Source: Hibiscus mutabilis (lineage: Eukaryota; Streptophyta; Magnoliopsida; Malvales; Malvaceae). From it: a stretch of DNA of 64,000 nt. The notes under the pieces are model-generated. The model was not told the DNA's origin, searched no databases, and saw only the letters and a list, made by a program, of their open reading frames with translations. A program made the translations under genes and the position numbers. The stretch spans positions 7,254,001-7,318,000 of the forward strand of contig CM033741.1 in the NCBI GenBank assembly GCA_019671005.1, written 5' to 3'. This document shows positions 12,191 through 24,100 of this stretch, one piece after another (the first letter of the stretch is position 1; each line of letters starts with the position of its first letter).

Positions 12191-15100
12191 CTAAACAGAA
12201 TTTTTGATCTGGAAGGTTTCCGATAGATTCCAGTGGCGCTTTCTTTGATTTATAAACCAGTTGTTGATCTGCTTCTGGTCCACTACGGTTGTTTCAGCCA
12301 ATTCTATCTTATCCGCTTCCTTGAACCACCAACAACAAAGATTACTGTATGCCAATTGCCAGAATTATGTAAGGATGATCCGATATGAGGCTTAAGTTAC
12401 CGTGGGATATGGCCATTTGTTGTGAACATTCCTCCACTCTACCAATGTCTGCCTTGCTTCGTTGGGTAGTTTTCCTTTCTTCTTCTTCTCCTTCTCCTTC
12501 TCCTTCTTCTTTGAGAACTCCATCTTCAAGCTGCTGATGTGATTGCCAAATCGACGGAGCAGATGATGTTTGAGACCTACCTCCGCTTCTTCCCCTCCGC
12601 TAACATCTCGGTCCCATGATTCATCTGACAAGGCACAAAAACACGCACAAGTTTGAAACTTAACTACCAAACCTAAACATGATTCCGTGTCCTAATAAAA
12701 GAAATATTTCAGGATGATATCAAATAATAGACCAAGAGAATCAAAAGAAATAAATGTATACAAGTTTAATCCTAAGACAATAGAGGATGGATGGTGTAAA
12801 GATAGGAACCCAAAGGCAAAGGTAGAGTGATCAGGGTAAAGAAAAGGACAGCCCCAATGTTATGTCATGTCCTACTACCAATCCATACCAATACCTACAG
12901 TCCCTTAAAGCTAGAGGCAGACCCAGCAAATCTGCTTCTAATATCACCGTCAAAAATAAAATAAAAAGAGCCTTCCTTCAGATGCAGGCAGATTATGCAG
13001 ACATGTGTGGTCTACATGAACAACAGGCAGAGACTCCGAACCCACCATGGAAGGCGCAGTTGAAAGAGAAAGAGAAAGAGAAAGAGAAAGAGAAAGAGAA
13101 AGAGAAGTGGTGTTCCACAACGGGATCTGCGGCGGAATCCTCGGGAGTCCACGTGAACATCGGCTCAATCTCCCAAGTGGCAACTTTTTTTTTATATTTC
13201 TCAAAATAGCACCTTTAAATCTATATTTTCCCATACCTTTACAGTAAACTTGTCGTAAATAAAATATATTTTTATTAACACTCGACGTGCATGACTCAAA
13301 CCTATTCCGAACTGATGTGCACGCATAACGAATTTCATGTGGATAAATATTAAGATTAAGATTAAGTTAATCATTTAATTAACTTTTAAATATAATTTTT
13401 TTTAAAAAATTTAAAACTTGTCGTACGACGAATTTTAATAAAAAAATATTTTATTTAAATTTTGCAAAAGTACGAAAAAGTTTAGAATTTCAAATATATT
13501 TTTGAGAAATGTAGGCCAAAAAGGTGCTACTTTAGAGATTAAACCCGTGAACACCTGCTCTGCTCAAATCGTCTTCTCTTTCCCCGTAGTTGTAATAATG
13601 AAAATGTATCCGAACTAGAGTTTAAGGTTTAAGTTTTTAAGCTTCCCTGCAAAACTTACTTTACCCTAAACTTCACCCTCATAGCTCGTTGTGTATTCAA
13701 ACAACAAACAAAATCATCCGACTTATTTTAGTGTATATTTTTATACGTCAACACTAAAAAAAAAAAAATTTAAGATATAATTTTAAATTTTAAATCTTTA
13801 AACTTTAAATTCTAAAAATACATCATACTTCTAATTCTTAAACTATAATCATAAACCATAACTCTTAACCATAAACTTAATTTTTTAACATGAGACATAA
13901 ATAAGAGCGTTAAAGGGGACATAAGATTTCTATTCTAAAATAACATTCAGATTCCAATGACTCTTATCAGAGACATTTTTATTGATATATCATCCGCAAA
14001 AAATAGTTTATTAAATTGACAACGATACAAAATTATTTTTTAAATAATGATATTTCAGTGAAAATCCCCTTATCATAAGCCAATCAAATCAGGAAAACTA
14101 TGAGACAATTTTGTCTGTTTTCATAATCACTTGCCACTCCTTTCATCCTTATTTATCATTCAATACAATTTAATAAAAAGAAAATACTAATTCTCTTATA
14201 CTCTCTAAACCAAATAAAAATAAAATTAACATTATTAATATGATAAGTGATCTAACAACCAGTGACAGATTCGAGAATATTTTTTGAAAATATGTTTTTA
14301 GTATGAGTACATATATGAACATTATGTACGAATTTAGTTTGTTTATTAGTGTTTTGGTTTTGATTATATTAATTTTTACAAATATGTTCATTTAATATTT
14401 ATGAACATAAACGGTGTAAATAAATTACTACTTTTTGGAATTCATTCTCAAATACTACCTTAAAAAATCAAACATATGCAAATGTTACTTTAAAATAATT
14501 AAAACCCTAAACTCAAGGAATTTCAATTTTATTATTCGATTTATTCAATTTTAAATCGTAAATCTTCGACTCAAACTAAAAAACCGAAAGGATTTATATT
14601 TGTTGAATTAACAATGTATAAACTTAGTTTTAAAGCTAAATTTATTTAACTCATATCTAATGATGTATAATCTTCTTCGTTGATAAGAGGGACGGAGCCA
14701 CATGGAAGATGAAAAGGACAATTGTCCCCAATTTTAAATGGTTTAAATATTTTCAAGCCAATGATAATTTTAAAATCATTGCAATTAAGTCATTATCCCT
14801 CCTAAAATTTTTGTTTATTATTTTTAAGGCCCTTTAAGTTAAATTAATGAAACCATGCCTTGACTCCTCGTTTTTTCTGGTTTAATCAGTTTTTAAAACC
14901 CTTCAATTTTAAAATTAATAAAATTAAACCTTACATTTCTTAATTTTATGATTTAATTACTTTTTAAAACCCTATTTATTCCAAAGTTAATAAACTTACC
15001 TCTCATAATTCAATCTTTGACTAAGTCCCTGGTTAATAATGCATAAAATTATACATCGTCCATGGCTCAACATTGTATGAAGGAGAAACTTGGTATAGGT

Positions 15101-18100
15101 TTTATCATTTAAGCACACATCATGAAGATTATGCACAGCTCTCATCAGACACAAGTTTTGAACCTATAAACAATCCCGCAAAATGCAGCAGGAAAAAGAA
15201 TTTAGGCGCCCGAATGAGGTGTAAAACGAAGAAACTGGAGTCCATCGAAAACAGCAGCGAATATGCATAAATATGTGCAATGAACATTTTGGAAGAACAC
15301 AAGCACTTCCCTAGGTGTGCTGCTGCAAGAAATTCCACAAGGAAAAACAGATTACAAAAGGTAATTCTACTGTATTTTAGTTAGTTTGAATGATTAACCT
15401 CCTTTCTGAAGTATGAACCCCAACTCCTAAGGCTGCTAACACATGCCAATTGCACAAGCCTCTCAGAAACTGAAAACCCATGTTATCCTGACTATTCATT
15501 CTCCCATGTTAGACTTTTGTACCTACAGGAGTAAATTAAGGACATTCAAACTTAAAAAAGGGTGAGCATTGAATGGTGTCAATTATGTACGGTTCAAAGA
15601 TTTAGAGGTTCTGTACAATTTACTAAAAATAAGGCCCTCAATTAAAAAAATTACAAATTTGTTGAGTGTGGTATCTGATTTTTGAATAAAAAAATAAATG
15701 TTTATAAAAAATTAATGTACCTAGTTACTCAATACTCAGAGTGTAAGATACATGAATGCTCCAGCACAAATATGTTTAATTTTTAAATAATATTTCTAGC
15801 ATTTATAGGGCTTTTGAAATGGAAAAATCTTTGATACACAAGTATGTGCTTTTTAATTTTAAGGGTTAGGGTTTTAATTTAAGGTTTAGATTATAGGATT
15901 TAGAATTTAAAGATAGTGCTTAGAATTGGGTATAAGGTTTAAAGTTTAAGGTATATTTTTTTAGAATTAAGGTTAAAATTTTAGGATTTGAATTTTATAT
16001 GGTAAATATGCAAGCTTGTATAAAATTAATTTTATACAATCTGTGTATCAAAATTTTATTTTTGAAATACTATGCCGTTATACCGGAGTTTCTATTTAAA
16101 TATACCGTTTTCAAAGTTATATATTAAAAATACATTAGTTCATAATCAAATCCCAAAATGACACCATATCAAAAGTATTTATAAATGGCGTGTTTGATAG
16201 AACATACATTTGTTTTAAGTGATAGCCCATTCAACAAATTTAACAATTTATGTAAAAGATGTATTTTGTCATTCAACGTTTAAGTAAAAACTATTTTTTG
16301 AATAGTTCCTACCGCCGGGAGGAGGAAAATTTTGCTTTTTAGTAGGCATTGAACCTATATTTTAGAGAGGGAAGGAGAATGTGTTCACTGAGAGTTTTTA
16401 ACCGCTTGCTCTAGAGACTGTTTTTAAAGTTTAAATAAAAACTAAATATTCAACGCTATGTTTTAAATCATATTGTTTGAATTGTAAGTATAATATAAGA
16501 ATTTAAAATGTCGTGAATTTGTTTCGAGGATCTGATTGAGGTGATTCTTTTTTAATTTTCATAACTTTTCAATTTTTATTTTTCGTAATTTTTCAAGATC
16601 TACGCGCCAATAAGGAGACGAAAGTACCTTATCGTCGTTTTTGTCCTAAAACCTTTGTTTTAACCTTTAATTTTGACTTTTTTGGATTTTTATCAATAAT
16701 TTTAAAGCTAAATTCGATTTTTTAACATGGTGATTTTGAAATTTTTATTTTTTTTCATACAAGCATATATCATTATTTATAAGGATTCGATACGTGTAAT
16801 TTAAATACATTCTGAACATTTTTTTAATAGTTGTAATTTTAATTTCCTTTCAATTTGATCTATGTGGTGGTAAATTTTGGTGAATAATGCATCCCCAAAT
16901 GAAATTTAGGGATGTGTGGTGCGCTGAGGTATAATTGGAGATCTACGACAAAAATTACAGTAACATGGGTGGCGTCTTGTAATTGTTTATTATTAAATTA
17001 ATACCGTTGGTCAAGACACCATATGCAGGCGGCGTCTTGAGTTAAAATACAATATTTGAGCCGCGAATCCAACGAGCTCAGCCAGTTGCAGTCTGTTTAT
17101 TAGCTATGACAGCCGAATAAAGCTGGCTCGACAAGACGCCTCGCGCAGAAGGCATACAGGGCTGCAAGATTCTCGGGAAGACGTCATCTGCAGAAGGCGA
17201 CACGCAACTAGGACGCCATCTATAGCTGACGACAATATCCTAATTTAGTAATTTTGTTTAGGCTAGAAACTTTGTTTTCAATTCGGTCCTTTTTTGCTTT
17301 AATTTAAGCTCTGCAATTATGTTTTCTTCAATTATTTTTGAAATAAAAAATTTACATGGGTTTATGTTTTTTTCATAAATTACAAAATTATATTAATTAA
17401 ATTATTTAGGGTTTAAGTGGTGTGTTGTGTAGTTTTACACCACGTGCAGCTTCCGTGCCAGGAATATTCTAGGTGTGGATGTCACCTTCAGGTGGCGACA
17501 TGCCCCTGGGTGTGCATATATGTTACAGCTGCCCGAGACCTTTGCGTTATTTTTTTAAGTTTAAGGTTTGAGAGAGTTTTGAAGAGGATTTTGGATAAAT
17601 TAAGAGACTCATTGGGTGTGATCGGATATTTTGAAATCGGGTAAGTGAATTTAACTTTTGCTCGATGATGATATACCAATGGCAGATGATGATGTCGAGT
17701 TGCTCGATGCTGATGATGTTGATGTTCTTAGGACCGCTGCTGCTCAAGGCCATGATCTTGACGTTGAGGAAGATGTTCGGGCAACAACGTCTGCTAGATA
17801 TAGATTGGCCGACAAGCCGCCAGTTTGAGGTTATATTCAATCGGAGCCTCAGCAACTGAAACCCAATCTTCTAGCTTACGAGCCTCCAGTCCACATGTAT
17901 GAGGTGGACTATGCTACAATGCGGGATCCAAAATATGAGGCACATGTATTTTATCATTCTTCAGCTTCAACCAATAGAGAGTTGGAACTTGAAGCTCTAT
18001 TTGAAACAAAGAAAGATGCTCAGTTAGAAATTAAGGAGTACTGCGTCAGACGCCATGTGCAATCTTGCGTTGCTAAATCTGATAACGAAATATATTGCGT

Positions 18101-21100
18101 AAGGTGCTTGAATTATAAGAGCAAATGCAACTGGATAATAAGAGTTCCGTATCTGAAACGAAAGAAGATGTGAGAGGTGATAAGGTTCAGTGATTAACAC
18201 TCTTGTACCATAACTTCAATCTCACAGGACCACATAAATCTTAACTCCGAATTGATATGCGCTTACACAAAGTTGTTAGTTGAGAAGAATCTGAGGATCT
18301 CCATTGCAGTGTTGGTAGCATCGATCCGTGTACAGCTTGGATACATCATATCTTACTATAAGGCATGGATGGCGAAGCAAAAGGCGATGATGTTTGTTTA
18401 CGGCGATTGGGATAAATTATTTAATGAGCTACCAGCTCTATTACAAGCAATGCAAATATTTATCCCAAGAATTACTGTGGAGTACAAAACGTTGTCGGTG
18501 GTAACACTACAAGGTAAAGTAATTCCTAGAAAAAGAATACTTAGTAAGTTATTCTGGGCATTCCAACCGTGCATTAAAGAATTCGCATTCTGCAAACGTA
18601 TGATTCAAATTGATGATACATGGTTGTACAAAAAATACAGCCAAATATTGCTTATTGTTGTGGCGCAAGACGGAGAAAAAAATATATTTCCAATAGCCTT
18701 TGCCATAGTTAAAAAGGAAAATATCGATGGATGGAAATTTTTTTGAAACATTTACGCCGACACATAATCAAAGAGGACGAGATTTGTGTGATTTCTAATA
18801 GAGGGACTGCACTGTTATCAGTAATCGATAGATACGTAAGTTTATAAAAACCTCCACATGCTTATCCAGCCTATTGTGTACGGCATATTGCTGCCAATAC
18901 AAAGACTCAGTTCGAGAGCAATCAGATTTGTCAAGAAATTTTAAATGCAGGTAAGATATAATTTGTTATTGTCTAAATTATTGATTTATTTATGTATGAT
19001 ATTTTGTCTTACATTTACTAACTAACGTTTTTACGAGCAGGGTATGAACTGGTTCGGCCAATGTTCGATGCGAAGTTTAGACGTTTTAGAAGGCATAGAC
19101 AACATGTACATAATTTTGTCACTGAAATTCCCAGGGAACGATAGTCATATGCCTATGATGAAGGTCAACGGTACTGCCATATGACCACTAACCTTGCTGA
19201 GGCTATCAACTCTGTGTTAAAAGGGACACGCCATCTCCCAATTGCCAGTATTGTTTGGGAGACATATTTCAGACAGGGCAAATAATGGTGCGACAAAGGG
19301 AAAGAGGTCAACTCTTAAATAAATAAGGGATAACAATGGTATGAAACTCTCTAAAAGAGTATGGACAAACTTCAAGAGGAATCAAGCTATATAAGAGTAG
19401 ATTCCTTCGACCCTAACGATGCTGAATTTATTGTCTAAGCCAGTACGAGCACAAATTGTTCTGAGTAAACATGTATGTGAGATGATGTGACTGCGACTAT
19501 TTTCAGGCATATAGATACCCGTGCTCTCACGCAATCGTCGCATGTATGCATGTCCGTATAGACCATATACATCTGCGGATGATTGTTTTAGCCTGCAAAC
19601 TATGTCAAATATCTACAGGCCTATGTTTAAGACAATCCGAAATTAGGAATATTAGCCAACAGATCCAATATACGAAGAATGGTTACCAAATCCCAAACTC
19701 CAAAGAAAGCTAAAAGGTCAACCAACTTCCCCCGCATTCATACTAGTATGGATGATCCGGATGATCGAGATGAAGTTTAAATTATGCATTGTGTACTTTG
19801 TCGAGGAACAAGTCACACAAGAGATAAATGTCTGAATCGTCCCAACTATCATGCCGAGTTGTCACAGTAATTTGTTTCAGATTCATTATGTATGCCCTAT
19901 TTTTATTGCTTTTGTAAATTTTAATTAATGAAGTAATGAAACATTTTGAAATTCAGTGTGTTTGTTCCATAATAACATAAAAATAAAACAAAATAAATTC
20001 CAATTAGAAAAAGTTAAACCGGCATAATATAAAATATATAAAATTCCCAAATATTAATAACTAAAATCGTTCCAAATAAAAGGTTAAACCAACATTATTA
20101 AATCCCAAATAGAAAAAAAAAACAACCTATTTTCTCCTCTTCTTCGGTAGCTCTTGCCTATGCAGCGAAGATGTCTGATCATACCGTCGTGAGGGTTGAG
20201 CCATCCTCCGTGGCGATTACGGGTCCTTCAAATTCTGCTCTTCCTCTCCTGGGTGGTCATCCAATATCCGCATAGAAGGTGGTGTCACGTACATATCTTC
20301 AGCATATAACAGAGTGAAAACGGGCGGACTAGGCAAGTATGGAGGTGGTTGTTGAAACACACTCACTCCGGATGATCCAACATCAGTGTGCTGCCAACGA
20401 GACATCTGGGATCTATGTATTGCTTTGTCCCATGGATTATCATAATCATATAGTCCCCTACATGCCCTGAGAGTACACCTGATCTCCATGTTGACCAATC
20501 CGCATGATTAATTGGTGACGGCTGCGGGTTCTCCATACACTCAGAGGAATCAGCTTTATGCTGATATGAGCACCTACGCTCTGTATGCCATCTCTGACTC
20601 ACTTCGATAGGTATCAAGAATGGTTTTTCGTTGTTATTAAACCATTTCATGTAGTCTGAATCATCGTAGAAATCATCTTCCTAATATGAAGTCACATCAG
20701 TTGTCACAAATAAGTACCGGTTGTTCCAACAAGCAATGAAACTTTTTTGCTTGCTATAAGGTGGTCCCGAGGTTGATAAGTGCGTTGATTGAACGCTGGA
20801 GACCAGAGACCCACACGTTTCATTTTTCAGTCGAAGAGTAATCGATAACCCTGCAAGATATACCTTTACAACTTGGCGTCCCCATAAATAGGAATGTGAT
20901 CGTGGGGCAGAATAATTACGTCTATGCGATGTGCGACCAGTTCCTCGAGAAAATTCTTTCAGAAACTGACACAAAAGGGTTACGTGTGAAGCTAACCTGG
21001 TTGGAGAATGCATTTAGGGTAACCGAGGACTCAACCCGTGAAGAAGTTGCATGCACAGCACGTGCTTATATCCTGCAGCTCATTGGTGGGGTATTGATGC

Positions 21101-24100
21101 CAGATAAATTTGGTAATCTTGCGCACATGCAGTATCTGCCACTACTGAAAAGTTTTACGACAGCTCGTTCGTATAGCTAGGGCTCTACGATATTGGCGTT
21201 CTTATACCATTAAATGTGCAAGGCTGTTATTGTTAGAAATGAGAATAAGATATCTGATATTGGTGGATGTCATATCTTACTACTATCTTGGGCGTGATAT
21301 AGACTTCCATATTTAACACCTATTATTGATAACCCCGTTGAGTTTCCACTTGCTGGAAGGTAATACTAAAATAAAAAATGATAATGTATATATTTTTTAT
21401 TAAAATTATTTCGAATGACTAAATATCGTATTTTGGGTTTTGTACATGTGGTGACATGATTTGAAAAAAAACGAGGGTGGTGCACAACAATGTTGTTGAC
21501 GTGAGACTGAAGATCGAATTTGAAGGAAAAATCAGGTATGAAAGTTGGTTTAAAGTACAGTCTTGTGTACCCCAATATTTGTAAATGTTAATCTAGATTT
21601 TTTGACAGCTCATTTGGACGTCGTACGACGATACAGAAGTATATTCTTGCATACCCTAATATGTGTGGGAAGATGCTATAATTTGGGGTGCAATTGTACC
21701 ATTGATTCATTTTTCGGTGGTTGAGTTTCAGTATGCTGATAGAGTGTCGCTACAGTTCTGGTGTCATCAACCCGTTCTTGGTCATTTGTTTGTTCTCAAA
21801 GATATTCACACCAGAGAACAAAAAATTAGGTTTGATGATAATTGGGCTCACAAGCAAGAAAATTTCATTGCTCATTGGAACAACCGGTACTTATATGTGT
21901 CAACTGATGTGACTCCACTTTAGGAAGACGATTTTTGTGACAATTCAGACTATATGGAATGGTTTAATAACAACAAAAAACCATTCCCGACACCCATCGA
22001 AGTGAGTCAGAGATGACATACAAAGCGTAGGTTCTCATATCAGCATGAAGTCGGTTCCTCTGAGCATATGGAGAACCCGCAACCGCCACCAATTAATCCT
22101 GCGAATTGGTCAGCACGGAGGTTAGGTGTACCCTCAGGGCATGTAGGAAGAACATATGATTATAGTAATCCATGGGATAGAGCAGTGTAAAGATCCCATA
22201 TGTTCTGTTCACAGCGCACTGATGTTGGATTATCCGAAGTAAGTGCGTTTCAACACTTACCTCCATACTTGCCTAGTCTACCCGTTTCCACTCTGTTATG
22301 TGCTGAAGATATGTACGCGGCACCACCTTCTATGCGGTTGCTGGATGAACACCCAGGCAAAGACGAGAAGATCTTGGAGGACCCGCAATCGCCACAGATG
22401 ATGGCTCAACCCCCACGACGGTATGATCAGACATCTTTCTTTCACAGACAATAACTGCCAAAGATGAGGATAAAATAGATTATTTTTTTCTATTTGGAAT
22501 TTAATAATGTTAGTTTAACCTTTTATTTGGAACGATTTCAGTTGTTAATATTTGAGAATTTCTATATATTTTATACTATATCGGTTTAACTTTTTCTAAT
22601 TAGAATTTATTTTGTTTTATTCTTTTGTTATTATGAAACAAACGCACTAAATTTCAAAATGTTCCATTACTTCATTAATTAAAGTTTACAAAAGCAATCA
22701 AAATATGGCATACATAATGAATCCGAAACAAATACTTGTGACTGCCCGACACGATAGTTGGGACAATTCAAACATTTATCTCGTGTGACCTTCTCCTTAG
22801 CAAAGTCTACAATGCCTAATTTGAACTCCCTCTCGATCATCCGGATCATCCATACTAGTATGAATGCGAGAGGAAGTCGGACGACCCTTTAGCTTTCTTC
22901 GAAGTCTAGGATTTAGTAACCATTCTTCGTATATTGGATTTGTTGGCCAATATTCCTGATTTGGGATCGTCCTAAACATAGGCCTGTAAATATTTGACAT
23001 AGTTTGCAGGCTAAAACAATCATCCGTCAATATATATAGGTCTATACGGACATGCATGCATGCGACGATTGCGTGAGAGCACATGTATCTATATGCCTAA
23101 AAACAGCCGCAGTCACACCATCTCGCATGCATGATTACTCGAAACAATTTGTGCTCGTTCAGGCCTTCCTGGGCTTGGACAGTAAATTCAGCATCGTTGG
23201 GGTCGAAAAAATCCACTCTTATGCAGATTGCTTCCTCTTGAAATTTGCTCACACTCTTTTGGATAGTTTCATACCACTGTTGTCCACTATTTATTTAAGA
23301 GTTGACCTCCTTCCCTTTGTCGCACCATACTTTGCCCAGTTTGAAGTACGTCTCCCAAACAATAATGGCAATTGAAAGATGACGTTTCCCTTTCAACACA
23401 GAGTTAATAGCCTCGGCAAGGTTATTGGTCATATGGCCGTAACGTCGACCTTCATCATAGGCTTGTGACTATCGTTCCCTGGGAATTTCAACGACAAAAT
23501 TATGTACATGTTGTCCGTGCCTTCTAAAACATCTAAACTTCGCATTAAACCTTAGTCGAATCGGTTCATACCCTGCTCGTAAAAACATTAGTTAGTAAAC
23601 ACAAGAAAAAATATCATACATAAATAAATAAATAATTTAGACAATAACAAATTACACATTACCTGTATTTAAATTTTTTTGACGAATCTGATTGCTCCTG
23701 AACTGAGTCTTTGCATTGGCAGCAATATGCCGTACACAATAGGCTGGATAAGCATGTGGAGGTATCCATAAATTTTCGCGTCAATCGATTACTAATAACA
23801 GTGCAATCCCTCTACAGAAATCACACAAATCCCATCCTCTTTGATTACGTGTCGCCGTAAATATTTCAAAAAAATTATCTTCCCTTGGTATTTTCCTTTC
23901 CAACTATGGCAAAGGCTATTGGAAATATATTCATGTCTCTGTCTTGTGCCACAACAATAAGCAATATTTGGTTGTATTTTTCATACAATCATATACCATC
24001 AATTTGAATCATACATTTACATAATGTGAATCCTTTAATGCACGATTATAATGCCTAGAATAACATATTGAATATTATTTTTCTAAAAATTACTTTACCT

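Noticed and set aside
12862..13247. Open frames of 66-115 codons on both strands rich in Lys/Glu or Ser/Leu
   Set aside because: They run through the (GAAAGA)n repeat within KNOX intron 3 and have no domain outside the repeat.
13190..13550. Possible TIR element from 'agcaccttta' and 'aaaggtgctac' ends
   Set aside because: Complementarity covers only ~20 bp and no target duplication could be matched.
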